NCBI RefSeq assembly: GCF_010470665.1
Contig: NZ_VOPZ01000016.1
Location: 1-51,010 of the forward strand
Reading direction: 5' to 3'
From: Desulfovibrio sp. JC022
Lineage (GTDB): Bacteria > Desulfobacterota > Desulfovibrionia > Desulfovibrionales > Desulfovibrionaceae
DNA: 51,010 nt
Made by a program: the position numbers and the translations under genes. The notes under the pieces are model-generated. The model did no database searches and was not told where the DNA came from. It worked only from the letters and a program-made list of their open reading frames with translations. Numbering within the stretch: position 1 is the first letter of the stretch; each line of letters begins with the position of its first letter. Shown one piece after another: positions 1 through 8,769 of the stretch.

Positions 1-38
1 AAGAAAATTAGCTCTCATGATTCTTTTGGAGGACCAGA

Positions 39-302
39 ATGAGCAAAAGTAAAGGATACGCAAGAATAGAATTCATTGCCAATTTAGATGAGATAAAGGC
101 TCTTCATAAAAAGGGATTCAACAAAAAGATGATCTACGAGCACTTGATTGAAGAGCGCAAGATAACAATGAGTTACCAATGTTTTTGTTCGTATAATCTT
201 GATGGACTGCGCAAAAAACACCTCTCCTATAATCCTGAGCAACAGGGAAAAGAACAGAACCCGCTCGCGGTTAAAGAAAAGGAAAAGACATGGCAACAAT
301 AA
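39..302 (+). CDS. traK: TraK-like conjugal transfer protein (oriT-binding family)
   Basis: This 87-residue protein resembles the core of RP4 TraK, the small DNA-binding protein that wraps oriT DNA to help relaxosome assembly. Visible family-like features are an acidic start (ARIEF), an 'IYEHLIEE' helix around residues 38-45 and a 'TMSYQCF' segment near residue 50, matching the 'WEHM.E...FSYETF' pattern recalled for RP4 TraK. It lacks the long proline-rich tail of RP4 TraK, so it is shorter than usual. A strong ribosome site (ggagga) precedes the ATG. It overlaps traL by 13 bases and starts the visible tra/trb operon. In RP4, oriT and traJ lie just upstream, which here is beyond the window edge. 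The identification rests on recalled similarity and synteny. Confidence 0.75.
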   Translation: MSKSKGYARIEFIANLDEIKALHKKGFNKKMIYEHLIEERKITMSYQCFCSYNLDGLRKKHLSYNPEQQGKEQNPLAVKEKEKTWQQ

Positions 303-1009
303 ACATGATTCTGCAAGGCAAAGGCGGGGTAGGTAAAAGCCTTATAGCCAGCCTGCTGACCCAATATTTTTTGGAATCAGGAAAGGAAATCTCCTGCGTA
401 GACACAGATCCCATCAATGCGACATTTGCCGGTTATAAAGAATTTGATGTCACTGCACTGAATATTATGGATAAGGAAGACATTGATCCTAGAAAATTTG
501 ACAAGCTAGTTGAGCTAATGCTGGCCCTTTCCGGTGATGAAGAAATGGTCATTGATAACGGTGCAGCCACCTTTGTTCCTCTTGCAAGCTATCTTGCCGG
601 AAACAAAGTTTTCGAGATGCTCGAAGAAAGTGAAATTCAAATCAACCTGCACACAGTGATTACCGGCGGACAAGCCCTGCCGGACACACTTGGTGGCTTA
701 AATTCACTGTTCAAAACATTCGATGTCCCCATCTATGTTTGGCTAAACAACTACTTCGGCCCCATCAACGGGAATGACAGGAATTTCGAAGAATTTACGG
801 TCTACCGTGAGAACACTCACCGCATAGCCGCATTGATCCGCCTTCCCCAGAAGAAAAAGGAAACCTTCGGTAGAGACCTTGAAAACCTACTCACCGCGAA
901 AATGTCGTTTGACGAAGCGCAGGAAAGCACGCTTCCGATTATGACCCGGCAGCGGCTGAAGATGATCTGGAAAGAAGTTCAGCAGGAACTTTCTAACAGC
1001 GGGCTTTAG
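290..1009 (+). CDS. traL: TraL, ParA/MinD-type P-loop ATPase of conjugation
   Basis: This 239-residue protein has a deviant Walker A motif GKGGVGKS at residues 10-17, typical of the ParA/MinD/SIMIBI class. A 'DTDPINATF' stretch near residue 40 and 'MVIDNGAATFVPL' near residue 86 are close to the RP4 TraL pattern. RP4 TraL is a cytoplasmic P-loop protein of the Tra1 leader operon whose precise role in transfer is poorly defined. Length agrees with the family. The start ATG lies inside the end of traK, suggesting translational coupling, and traM follows 7 bases after the stop. The assignment is supported by the motif, by the order traK-traL-traM and by recalled sequence similarity. Confidence 0.88.
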   Translation: MATINMILQGKGGVGKSLIASLLTQYFLESGKEISCVDTDPINATFAGYKEFDVTALNIMDKEDIDPRKFDKLVELMLALSGDEEMVIDNGAATFVPLASYLAGNKVFEMLEESEIQINLHTVITGGQALPDTLGGLNSLFKTFDVPIYVWLNNYFGPINGNDRNFEEFTVYRENTHRIAALIRLPQKKKETFGRDLENLLTAKMSFDEAQESTLPIMTRQRLKMIWKEVQQELSNSGL

Positions 1010-1016
1010 CAACGGT

Positions 1017-1430
1017 ATGTCTGACCAGATTTCTGAAAATGCCCCCCTCACCATTCAGGGCGTGCGCGACTTGATTGCTGAAAAGCACGATGTGCTGCTT
1101 GATGAGAATGATCCCATTCTCATAGCTGTGACCATGCACCGCGCCGCCCTGAATGAGTATGAATTGCTCTTGACCGACCATCAGCAAAAGCTTTCCGCTG
1201 ACATGTCCGGGCATGTTGCTGCTTTTGCTGCCGAGGTGCGCAAGTCCACCAACAGTTTGTTGAGCAAAGCGGTCAAAGCCAACATCGATAATTGTCTGGC
1301 CCAAATCAGCGAGCATGAAAAGCAGATGAGCCGTTTTATCAGCTCAATCCGGGCCATGGCGATTTTCGCCGGGGTTCTTTTCGGGTTGTCTATTGCCGTT
1401 TCAGTCTCAGTCATTGTGTGGGGTTCGTGA
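1017..1430 (+). CDS. traM: TraM-like conjugal transfer membrane protein
   Basis: This 137-residue protein has a mostly helical, charged N-terminal part with a likely coiled coil (about residues 60-110) and one C-terminal transmembrane segment (about residues 112-135, 'AMAIFAGVLFGLSIAVSVSVIVW'-like hydrophobicity). In RP4, traM follows traL and encodes a similarly sized, poorly characterised protein needed for efficient transfer. The call depends mainly on that conserved position and general similarity. The TGA stop overlaps the ATG of trbB (TGATG), indicating translational coupling to the secretion genes. A tail-anchored topology with the bulk in the cytoplasm is inferred. Confidence 0.7.
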   Translation: MSDQISENAPLTIQGVRDLIAEKHDVLLDENDPILIAVTMHRAALNEYELLLTDHQQKLSADMSGHVAAFAAEVRKSTNSLLSKAVKANIDNCLAQISEHEKQMSRFISSIRAMAIFAGVLFGLSIAVSVSVIVWGS

Positions 1431-2389
1431 TGGATGAACGGCTTGTTAGAAACCTGCTGCACAACATGGGACCGGTCATTGTCGGGGCACTTGAGGATGA
1501 ACAGGTCGTTGAAATCATGGTCAACCCGGACGGCAAGCTCTGGATTGAAAAGCTCGGTGAAGAAATGTTTATCGCCGATACTCTAGCTTCCAGCCAGACC
1601 GCCATGATCATTTCATTGGTTGCCAGTGCGCTGGACACTACCGTCACCGACAAGAATCCCATCATTGAGGGCGAGCTTCCCCCTGAAAAACCGCTCAACG
1701 GCAGTCGTTTTGAAGGTCTGTATCCGCCGGTCGTGCGCAGTGCTTCTTTTACCATCAGGAAAAAGGCCAGCCGGGTCATTCCTCTTGAAGACTACGTGGT
1801 CAGCGGGATCATGACTCTTGAAGTCATGAAAGGAACGCTGGCCGCCGTGAAGGATAAGAAAAATATTGTCGTTATTGGCGGGACCGGTTCCGGCAAAACC
1901 ACGCTGGTCAACGGCATTATCAAATCAATTTCTGAAGTCTCCCCTGCTGACCGGCTGGTCATTATCGAAGACACTGCGGAGCTGCAAAGCCAGTCACGCA
2001 ATTCAATTTTTCTGCACACAACTCCGTACACCTCCATCCAGTCATTGGTCCGGGCGACAATGAGGCTTCGCCCGGACCGGATACTTGTGGGTGAGGTGCG
2101 CGGAGGCGAAGCCCTCGACCTGCTCAAGGCTTGGAACACCGGACATCCCGGCGGCATTGCCACAGTTCACGCCAACTCTGCGGCAGAAGGTCTGCTGCGT
2201 ATTGAGCAACTTATCTCGGAAGCATCCACCTCGCCCATGCCGCAACTGATCGGCTCGGCAATGGACTTTCTGATTTTCATCCGCCGTACCCGCAAGGGCC
2301 GGACTGTTTCCGAAGTGGCGGAAGTAATCGGATATGACCCCGTAAATCAAAAATACATCATGGAGTACCTCTACGATGAAAACAAATAA
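1430..2389 (+). CDS. trbB: TrbB, VirB11-family secretion ATPase
   Basis: This is the hexameric traffic ATPase of a P-type type IV secretion system, acting at the cytoplasmic face to energise pilus assembly and substrate transfer. The protein has a Walker A motif GGTGSGKTT at about residues 150-158, an Asp box/Walker B region 'RILVGEVRGGEALD' near residue 217, and the conserved His box 'ATVHANSA' near residue 244. Length (319 residues) fits TrbB. I chose ATG 1430, which overlaps the traM stop, over GTG codons a few codons upstream. The trbC start lies 14 bases inside its 3' end. Confidence 0.93.
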   Translation: MDERLVRNLLHNMGPVIVGALEDEQVVEIMVNPDGKLWIEKLGEEMFIADTLASSQTAMIISLVASALDTTVTDKNPIIEGELPPEKPLNGSRFEGLYPPVVRSASFTIRKKASRVIPLEDYVVSGIMTLEVMKGTLAAVKDKKNIVVIGGTGSGKTTLVNGIIKSISEVSPADRLVIIEDTAELQSQSRNSIFLHTTPYTSIQSLVRATMRLRPDRILVGEVRGGEALDLLKAWNTGHPGGIATVHANSAAEGLLRIEQLISEASTSPMPQLIGSAMDFLIFIRRTRKGRTVSEVAEVIGYDPVNQKYIMEYLYDENK

Positions 2390-2696
2390 GCACAAATATC
2401 TACCCCTGCTGGCAATGCTCATGCTGACCGCTCTGCCTGACGCGGCTTTTGCTTCCAACTCAATCAATGAACTCAGCACGCCTATGGAAATGGTGGTCGG
2501 TACAATCACCGGACCTGTTGGCCGCTGGATCTGCATCGGCGGTATGGGGATCTCCGGCATCGCTTTCATCATGAAAAGGGAAGAACTTGAGGGAGGATTC
2601 AAGACCCTGCTCAAGACCGTATTCGGCATGTCATTTGTTGCGCTGGCCGCATCAATTGTCGATTCAATTTTCAGCTTCTCCGGGGCAGTAGTATGA
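2376..2696 (+). CDS. trbC: TrbC, VirB2-family conjugative pilin precursor
   Basis: This is a 106-residue prepilin with an N-terminal signal peptide (cleavage expected near 'DAAFA-SNS', residue 26) and two hydrophobic helices (about residues 45-67 and 78-105) separated by a short charged loop (KREELEGG), the normal VirB2/TrbC topology. In RP4, TrbC is trimmed and circularised by the TraF peptidase. A TraF homologue is encoded at 24036-24581 in this window, so a cyclic pilin is plausible, although the C-terminal processing signal was not verified. It overlaps both trbB and trbD. Confidence 0.88.
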   Translation: MKTNKHKYLPLLAMLMLTALPDAAFASNSINELSTPMEMVVGTITGPVGRWICIGGMGISGIAFIMKREELEGGFKTLLKTVFGMSFVALAASIVDSIFSFSGAVV

Positions 2697-2992
2697 GTGA
2701 AAGAAAAATTCCCATTCACGCTTCCCTGTACCGGCCTTCGCTGGTCATGGGTGCCGAGCGCGAACCGCTGCTTTATTCTGCGCTGTTCGCCATCTTGATC
2801 GCCCTTGGAGGATTCACTCTCTACGCTGGCGGTGCTGCCCTTATATTCTGGGTTGTAACGGTCTTCGTTTTGCAAAAGACCGCCAACTTTGATCCGCAGC
2901 TTTCCAAGATCGGCCTGTGCCATTTCAATCAGCAAAACTTTTACGCTGCCCGTTCAACTCCATGGCAGATCGGCGGAGCAAAGCTGAAATGA
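2693..2992 (+). CDS. trbD: TrbD, VirB3-family inner-membrane protein
   Basis: This 99-residue protein has two adjacent hydrophobic segments (about residues 30-65) after the sequence 'RKIPIHASLYRPSLVMGAER', which is characteristic of TrbD/VirB3 N-termini. VirB3 proteins sit in the inner membrane and work with the VirB4 ATPase. The gene is coupled by ATGA overlaps to trbC upstream and trbE downstream (ATG at 2989 inside its stop). The size, topology and place between trbC and trbE make the call strong. Confidence 0.88.
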   Translation: MSERKIPIHASLYRPSLVMGAEREPLLYSALFAILIALGGFTLYAGGAALIFWVVTVFVLQKTANFDPQLSKIGLCHFNQQNFYAARSTPWQIGGAKLK

Positions 2993-5412
2993 TTGCGCTC
3001 AAAGATTACCGTCACAAGCCCAAAGGACTCTCGGATCTGCTGCCTTACGCGGCCATGGTTAATAACGGCGTGCTGCTCTGCAAAGACGGCTCGCTCATGA
3101 CCGGCTGGAAATTCCGCGCTCAGGATACAGCTTCCAGCACTGCGGAAGAACTGGCCGTTGTCAGCAACCGTGTAAACAGCGGCATCAAAAACCTTGATTC
3201 CGGCTGGATGCTGCACGTTGAGGCCATCCGCTCAACTGCAACTGAATACCCTCACGCCGGGACAAGTTTTTTCCCGGATTTCGTCACTCAGGCCATTGAA
3301 GATGAAAGGAGAAATATCTTTGAATCTGCCGGGACATTTTATTCCACTGAGACTTACCTGATCATCACTTATAAGCCGGAATTCTTAACCCAGAAGTTAA
3401 GCAACCTTGCTTATGAAAATTCCGCTACCGTCAATCATCTTGAAAAGGCTCTGGAAAAATTCCTGACTGTTGCACAGGAGCTGGAAGATTCCCTTTCGCT
3501 CTCAATGGAACTGACTCACCTTGCAGACATTGAGTTCCCGGACGAGCACGGAAACGTACATACATATTCAACTTTTCTGTCGCTGCTGAATAAATGCCTT
3601 ACCGGTGAAGAGCATCCGATACTGCTGCCAAAAATTCCCATGTATCTTGATGCTCTTCTCGGCGGGCAGGATTTGACCGGCGGCTTGCAGCCCAGCATCG
3701 GCGGCAGGTTCATCAAGGTTTTGGCGGTGGACGGCTTTCCGCCGGATAGCTGGCCGTCCATGCTTTCCAATTTTGAATCCCTGCCCATTGAATACAGGTT
3801 CTCCACCCGCTTCATCTGCATGGATCAGTATGAGGCCCAGCAGGAACTTGAGAAGTATAGAAAGACTTGGTCGCAGCAGATTTATAAAATATGGGATCAG
3901 CTCAAGGACAACGCAAACGCCAAGGAAAACAGGGACGCCAAAAGCATGGCTGATGATGCAGAGCAGGCCATTGAAGAACTTCAGTCCGGGCTGGTCGGTG
4001 CCGGTTTCTACACTGCCGTCATTGTCCTGATGAGCTACGATTTGGGTGAGCTTGAAGAAAACACTAGAGAGCTGCGCCGTAAACTGCTTGATCAGGGTTT
4101 CCCCAGCCGCATTGAAGGAATCAACGCGCTTGAAGCGTGGCTCGGATCACATCCCGGAAATTCCTACGCCAACGTGCGCCGCCCAATCATCAACACCATG
4201 AATCTGGCAGACCTGCTGCCGCTGGCAACAATCTGGGCTGGCCGGGAACATAACCCTTCAGACAAGTTTCCGCCTTCCTCGCCGCCGCTTATGTACTGCG
4301 CCACCAACGGCTCAACACCGTTCAGGCTGAACCTGCATGTGAGCGACATCGGCCATACCTTGATTTTCGGGCCTACCGGTGCGGGTAAATCCACATTGCT
4401 AGGAATTCTGGCAGCCCAGTTCCGCCGCTATCAGAAGGCCACCATTTTTGCTTTTGACAAGGGCAAATCAATGCTCCCGCTCTGTCTGGGGGCTGGCGGA
4501 TCTCATTATGAAATCGCTGCTGACGATTCGCTTTTGTCCTTTGCTCCGCTCCAGCACGTCGACTCGGATGCTGAACAGAGCTGGGCGGAAGAATGGATCG
4601 AAACTTTGGCGACCATGCAGGGCTTGAACGTGCTTCCGGCCCACAGAAACGCCATTCACATCGCCATGTCCATGATCAGGAATAACCCTGAACACATGCG
4701 TTCCATGACCGACTTCTACCACAGCCTGCAAAACGAAGAACTGCGCGAGGCCATCAAACATTACACCGGAGAAGGAGCCATGGGCAGACTGCTTGATGCC
4801 AGCTCTGACGATCTCGGCATTTCGGATTTCATGGTCTTTGAAATCGAGGAGCTTATGAACCTCGGTGACAAGAACATCATTCCGGTCCTGCTCTACTTGT
4901 TTCACCGCATTGAAAAAGCACTGAGCGGCCAGCCCGCTCTGCTCATCCTTGATGAAGCATGGATCATGCTCGGCCATAAGGTTTTCAGGGAAAAAATCCG
5001 GGAATGGCTCAAGGTTCTGCGAAAGGCCAACTGTGCGGTGGTTTTGGCGACACAATCCCTTTCAGATGCAAGCCGTTCCGGGATTCTGGATGTGCTGGTG
5101 GAATCCTGTCCGACCAAGATCTACCTGCCCAATCCGGCGGCAATTCAGGAAGCCCAGTACAAGCTTTATCAGGGTCTGGGACTCAACTCACGCCAGATTG
5201 AAATCATCGCTTCGGCCACTCCCAAGCGCGACTACTACGTGGTTTCCCCGGAAGGTCGACGGCTCATTGAGCTGGCACTCGGCCCGGTCGCGCTTTCGTT
5301 TGTAGGGGCGTCCGACAAGGCGAGTCTGGCCCGGATAAAAAAATTGGCCAGCGAGCACGGAGCTGACTGGCCTGAACATTGGTTGAATGATAAAATTGGA
5401 GATTTCAAATGA
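2989..5412 (+). CDS. trbE: TrbE, VirB4-family secretion ATPase
   Basis: This is the largest ATPase of the conjugative channel, 807 residues from ATG 2989. The Walker A motif GPTGAGKST lies near residues 461-469 and the Walker B 'LLILDEAWIML' near 648-658; 'VVLATQSLSDA' after it is the usual VirB4/HerA-like arginine-finger region. The N-terminal CagE/TrbE/VirB4 domain occupies about residues 180-400. I prefer ATG 2989 because it forms an ATGA overlap with the trbD stop; an in-frame ATG at 2917 would overlap trbD by 76 bases. Directly after its stop lies an opposite-strand toxin-antitoxin pair that interrupts the trb series. Confidence 0.94.
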   Translation: MIALKDYRHKPKGLSDLLPYAAMVNNGVLLCKDGSLMTGWKFRAQDTASSTAEELAVVSNRVNSGIKNLDSGWMLHVEAIRSTATEYPHAGTSFFPDFVTQAIEDERRNIFESAGTFYSTETYLIITYKPEFLTQKLSNLAYENSATVNHLEKALEKFLTVAQELEDSLSLSMELTHLADIEFPDEHGNVHTYSTFLSLLNKCLTGEEHPILLPKIPMYLDALLGGQDLTGGLQPSIGGRFIKVLAVDGFPPDSWPSMLSNFESLPIEYRFSTRFICMDQYEAQQELEKYRKTWSQQIYKIWDQLKDNANAKENRDAKSMADDAEQAIEELQSGLVGAGFYTAVIVLMSYDLGELEENTRELRRKLLDQGFPSRIEGINALEAWLGSHPGNSYANVRRPIINTMNLADLLPLATIWAGREHNPSDKFPPSSPPLMYCATNGSTPFRLNLHVSDIGHTLIFGPTGAGKSTLLGILAAQFRRYQKATIFAFDKGKSMLPLCLGAGGSHYEIAADDSLLSFAPLQHVDSDAEQSWAEEWIETLATMQGLNVLPAHRNAIHIAMSMIRNNPEHMRSMTDFYHSLQNEELREAIKHYTGEGAMGRLLDASSDDLGISDFMVFEIEELMNLGDKNIIPVLLYLFHRIEKALSGQPALLILDEAWIMLGHKVFREKIREWLKVLRKANCAVVLATQSLSDASRSGILDVLVESCPTKIYLPNPAAIQEAQYKLYQGLGLNSRQIEIIASATPKRDYYVVSPEGRRLIELALGPVALSFVGASDKASLARIKKLASEHGADWPEHWLNDKIGDFK

Positions 5413-5413
5413 G

Positions 5414-5788
5414 CTACAAAAACACCTTATATCCGACATTAAGTGCTTCACCGAGTCGCTTAGCCATGGCTTTGCCGATGGGCCGCTTGTCATTTTCCAT
5501 TTCGGAAATATGCCTGCGGGCGATGCCCATTTTATCAGCAAGCTGCTGCTGGGTCATTTCTTCCTTGTATCTGGCTCCGCGCAAAAGGCGTCCTGTTGAA
5601 GACTCTCCGAAAACATCTTCAATGCTGAAAAGTTCTTCGCCTTCGTCGTTCAACTCCCTGACGTCAAGCCCGGCCAGCTTCCAGAAAGCCTTGCTGGCCT
5701 CAAGAATCTTGGCTGCATCCTTGGCAGGAACTCGCACACAGATATCAACTGATCCTTCGGTAGTCTGCTTTCTCGTGACTTCCAACAT
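5414..5788 (-). CDS. XRE-family antitoxin (HigA-like) of a type II TA module
   Basis: This 124-residue protein has a C-terminal helix-turn-helix of the XRE/Cro type (about residues 75-120: 'MTQQQLADKMGIARRHISEMENDKRPIGKAMAKRLG'-like, shown here only to name the helix pair QQLADKMG and RRHISEME). The N-terminal half is probably the toxin-binding or dimer part. It is the second gene after the toxin at 5745-6041 and overlaps it by 44 bases, the toxin-first order seen in HigBA-type modules. The protein should neutralise the toxin and repress the shared promoter. Its 3' end stops one base after the trbE stop, so the pair fills the trbE-trbJ gap exactly on the opposite strand. Confidence 0.85.
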   Translation of the reverse strand: MLEVTRKQTTEGSVDICVRVPAKDAAKILEASKAFWKLAGLDVRELNDEGEELFSIEDVFGESSTGRLLRGARYKEEMTQQQLADKMGIARRHISEMENDKRPIGKAMAKRLGEALNVGYKVFL

Positions 5789-6041
5789 AACGCACCTCTA
5801 TGAGTTTTACGCCCTGCTCGCTCTCCTTCCAGACAGCGACATAGCGCGGCTTACCTTTATTCAGATGACAATGGTAGAATCCCGGTTTGCCTTTAAGCTT
5901 GCCATAATTTTGCCAGCCTTCACGGACAGGTCCATGCACCTGAATTTCATTAAGCAAAAAATGCAAAGCCTCTGCAATGTTTTCAGGGAGGAGCCGAACC
6001 TGCTTCCGGGCCTTGCCGGTGATTTTAACGATCCATGCCAT
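5745..6041 (-). CDS. RelE/HigB-family toxin
   Basis: This 98-residue basic protein has the features of RelE/ParE-superfamily toxins: an initial strand, a helical 'RLLPENIAEALHFLL' region, and the pattern 'YGKLKGKPGFYHCHLNKGKPRYVAVW' (named here by its pieces YGKLKG, YHCHL and YVAVW) that belongs to the RelE-type mRNA-interferase-like group. It should inhibit translation, probably by ribosome-dependent mRNA cleavage; the exact target is unknown. It is first in a two-gene operon with an XRE antitoxin. The start ATG lies only about 7 bases from a good -10 box, so its transcript may be leaderless. Confidence 0.84.
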   Translation of the reverse strand: MAWIVKITGKARKQVRLLPENIAEALHFLLNEIQVHGPVREGWQNYGKLKGKPGFYHCHLNKGKPRYVAVWKESEQGVKLIEVRYVGSHEKADYRRIS

Positions 6042-6047
6042 GAACCA

Positions 6048-6075
6048 ATTGTACTATTTTTTGATACCATGTCAA
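6048..6075 (-). promoter_or_regulatory. Sigma70-like promoter of the toxin-antitoxin operon
   Basis: On the minus strand a perfect -35 TTGACA (6075-6070) is followed after 16 bases by TACAAT (6053-6048). The toxin ATG begins at 6041, about where transcription would start. It is divergent from trbJ, whose start is at 6095. Confidence 0.7.
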
Positions 6076-6094
6076 CAAACCGGAGAATTGAAAA

Positions 6095-6895
6095 ATGAAA
6101 TCCGTAATACTCAGCTTAGTATTTGTATTTACGATGCTTTCTCATGCCAGTGCCATGACCGTGACTTGCGTCAATTGCAGTGACAGATTCTTGCAGGCTC
6201 TGGAGCGGGTCACAAACATTGAACAACTCGAATCAATGTGGCGGACCTACAAGGAAGAAATGATGCAGACCCAGCAGCAAATCATGATGGTGCAGCAAAA
6301 TATCCAGCAGTACACCAATATGGTTCGGAACACGATTCGCTTGCCGTTTGCCATCAAAAACAGCGTCATCCGGGACTTTAAAAGACTGGCCCAGCTTTCA
6401 AAGAATCTGGTCAGCACCGTGGGCGATATTGAGGTTCTGGACGGCATTTACGAAGCCCAGTACCCGGACTTCAACTCCGCCAAAAGACTGGTCGGGCAGC
6501 CCAACGCCAAGTTCACCAAGAAGTATAAGGAATACTGGTCCAAATGGTCTGAAAGAGTCGATGCGGCCACCAAGGCCACATTCAAACTTTCCGGCAGTCA
6601 GTTGCAGGAGATCAGCGATTCTGCGGAATTTAATTCCTACATTGAAGGTCTGCTCAGCACGCCGGAAGGACGCATGCAGGCACTTGAAGCGGCCAACCAG
6701 CTCAGCAGTGTTCAGATTCAGGAAATCCGCAAGCTTCGTGCGCTGCTGGCGACCCAGATTCAGAATCAGTCCATGATCGAGGCCAAGAAGGAAAAGGATC
6801 AGCAAATTCTGCGACAGGACAGCGAAAAATTCTTTGCCCCGACCTACGGCGAAGCCTGTAAAAAAGAAGCTGGCCCGGAGCCGCTCGGATTCTAG
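6095..6895 (+). CDS. trbJ: TrbJ, VirB5-family pilus-tip/minor component
   Basis: This 266-residue exported protein has a signal peptide (cleavage near 'SHASA', residue 20) and long Gln-rich amphipathic helices ('EEMMQTQQQIMMVQQNIQQY' region at about residues 50-70), the hallmark of TrbJ/VirB5 proteins that sit at the pilus tip and mediate mating-pair formation. A CVNC pair just after the signal peptide is notable. A ribosome site (cggagaa) lies 12 bases before the ATG. In RP4 trbJ follows trbI; here it follows trbE after the inserted TA module, so the order is rearranged. Confidence 0.87.
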   Translation: MKSVILSLVFVFTMLSHASAMTVTCVNCSDRFLQALERVTNIEQLESMWRTYKEEMMQTQQQIMMVQQNIQQYTNMVRNTIRLPFAIKNSVIRDFKRLAQLSKNLVSTVGDIEVLDGIYEAQYPDFNSAKRLVGQPNAKFTKKYKEYWSKWSERVDAATKATFKLSGSQLQEISDSAEFNSYIEGLLSTPEGRMQALEAANQLSSVQIQEIRKLRALLATQIQNQSMIEAKKEKDQQILRQDSEKFFAPTYGEACKKEAGPEPLGF

Positions 6896-6897
6896 CC

Positions 6898-8055
6898 ATG
6901 ACTACTGCAAACCATCACATAATTTTGTGGGCAGGCTTTGTCCTGATTCTGCTGCTAATCGTGTTCATGGGAGCTGATGCCCATGCTGCGACTTCAGCCA
7001 CAGACGACACGCAGATACTCTCCCGCATCGCCACAGAATTCCATGCCAAGGCCGGTAAATGGGAAGGCTTGCTGACCGAACACGCCAAGGTTCTGTTCAG
7101 GATTCTCCTGATTCTGGATGTCTGCTTTCTGGGTATCCGCGTAGCCACCAAGCAGACCGAAGTAGACGAAGCACTGGCTGAATTCATCATGCTCATTCTC
7201 TACGCCGGGCTGATGTTTGCTATACTCATTTATTACAAGGAATGGACCAACCAGATCATTATCGGACTGAGCAAAACAGCACAGGAACTTGGAGCACCGC
7301 CGGTGACGGCAGGCAGCATTTTTCTGGCCGGTGTTCAGGTCTTCGACACCATGCTTGCAAGCATGAGCTGGGACATCGCAAAATCCGCCGGACTGGTGCT
7401 GGTTGCCATTGCCATCTGCATCAGCTTCTCCATGATTGCCGCGCAGGTAATTCTCGTAAAATGTGAGGCTTACATCGTCCTCAACGCGGGAATCATCCTG
7501 CTGGGATTTAGTGGTTCCAAAATCACCCGCGATTACGCCATCAACTTCATCAAGTATGCCTTCTCGGTGGCGATGAAACTGTTCACCATGCAGCTTCTGA
7601 TCTCGCTGAGCATTGATTTTATCAACGGATTCCATAAGCCGGAAATCAATTTTGCGGAAGTGCTCGTCATTCTCGGGGCGTCAATCGTCATTCTGGCCCT
7701 GACCATGTCCATCCCGGACATCATTTCAGGTCTCATCAATGGACCGCTCTCATCTTCAGGCAGGTATCTGACCTCTGCCGTCACAGCGGTAAGCAGCAGT
7801 ACAAGCACTGTTGTGAAAGGTGCAACCAGCGGAATGATCGAAGCCAAACGCGGAACCGATGCGGTCCGCGAAGCCAGCTCATACGCCAACACCGCCGGGA
7901 AAACCGGCTTCGGAAAACTGGGCCACATGGCCGCCACCGGCATCAATTCCATACGGGAAAATCTATCCCAAAGTCGGGCTGGCGGTATCCGCAGCAGCAC
8001 CAAAACCCAGCACGAAGCATACAAGATGCAATTCCCACCGGACTCATCTGACTAA
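6898..8055 (+). CDS. trbL: TrbL, VirB6-family polytopic channel protein
   Basis: This 385-residue inner-membrane protein has an N-terminal hydrophobic segment followed by about five further membrane helices between residues 60 and 280, then a hydrophilic, Ser/Thr/Gly-rich cytoplasmic or periplasmic tail (285-385). This is the normal plan of TrbL/VirB6, which forms part of the inner-membrane DNA translocation path. It starts 2 bases after the trbJ stop with little visible ribosome site, suggesting coupling. The 'NAGIILLGFSGSKITRDYAINFIKYA' region (pieces GIILLGFSG and ITRDYA) is typical of the family. Confidence 0.9.
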   Translation: MTTANHHIILWAGFVLILLLIVFMGADAHAATSATDDTQILSRIATEFHAKAGKWEGLLTEHAKVLFRILLILDVCFLGIRVATKQTEVDEALAEFIMLILYAGLMFAILIYYKEWTNQIIIGLSKTAQELGAPPVTAGSIFLAGVQVFDTMLASMSWDIAKSAGLVLVAIAICISFSMIAAQVILVKCEAYIVLNAGIILLGFSGSKITRDYAINFIKYAFSVAMKLFTMQLLISLSIDFINGFHKPEINFAEVLVILGASIVILALTMSIPDIISGLINGPLSSSGRYLTSAVTAVSSSTSTVVKGATSGMIEAKRGTDAVREASSYANTAGKTGFGKLGHMAATGINSIRENLSQSRAGGIRSSTKTQHEAYKMQFPPDSSD

Positions 8056-8098
8056 CCCACCAATTTAGCAGTAAAAATCTAAAAACCACAGGATAACT

Positions 8099-8761
8099 AT
8101 GCCCAAAAACCGTCCAAATTCTGCCTATTTAGCCGCCAAAGAAGAATGGTTTGAGCGATATGGCAGCTACATAAAAAGCCGTAATCAATGGCGTTTTGCC
8201 GCTTTGATCATGGCTCTGACCGTTTGCCTCTCGCTTAGCATCAATATTGTTCAGGCAATGCAGAGCAAGGTCGTTCCCTACGTAGTCGAAGTGGACAAAC
8301 TCGGCCAGTCCGTTGCGGTCAAACGCGCAGATCAGGCCGGTCCGGTTTCAAAGCGAATAATTCAGGCCGAAATCGCCAACCTGATCACTAACTGGCGCAC
8401 GGTCACCGCTGACATCGGACTCCAGAAAAAGATGGTCCGGCGCATGTCCTCCTTTGTGGTCGGCGCGGCCAGAGGTGCCACCAAAGGTTGGTACGAAACC
8501 CATAACCCTTACCAACGGGGACAGAAAACCCTTGTCGAAATCGACATCAAAGGCATCCCGCTCCCGGTCAGCTCCGAGAGCTGGCGAATCGAATGGCTGG
8601 AGACAGTGCGCAACCATTCCGGTGTAGCGGTTTCCAGCACCAAATATGAAGCGACCCTCAAGGTCCGCATCTCCCCACCAACAACTCACAGCCAGATTAT
8701 CAGGAACCCTGCGGGCGTTTACGTCACAGAACTCTCCTGGGCGAAACTTCTTGAACAGTAG
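8099..8761 (+). CDS. trbF: TrbF, VirB8-family bitopic scaffold
   Basis: This 220-residue protein has a short cytoplasmic N-terminus, a single transmembrane helix (about residues 33-55) and a periplasmic NTF2-like domain, as in TrbF/VirB8. The motifs 'YVVEVDKLGQ' near residue 62 and 'NPAGVYVTELSWAK' near the C-terminus are typical of TrbF. It acts as a nucleation scaffold of the secretion core in the inner membrane. There is a 43-base gap after trbL, without an obvious terminator. Confidence 0.92.
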   Translation: MPKNRPNSAYLAAKEEWFERYGSYIKSRNQWRFAALIMALTVCLSLSINIVQAMQSKVVPYVVEVDKLGQSVAVKRADQAGPVSKRIIQAEIANLITNWRTVTADIGLQKKMVRRMSSFVVGAARGATKGWYETHNPYQRGQKTLVEIDIKGIPLPVSSESWRIEWLETVRNHSGVAVSSTKYEATLKVRISPPTTHSQIIRNPAGVYVTELSWAKLLEQ

Positions 8762-8769
8762 GAGACACA

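Noticed and set aside
5409-6098. Long + strand reading frame opposite the toxin-antitoxin genes
   Set aside because: It has no family resemblance and lies over two clear minus-strand genes with a good promoter.
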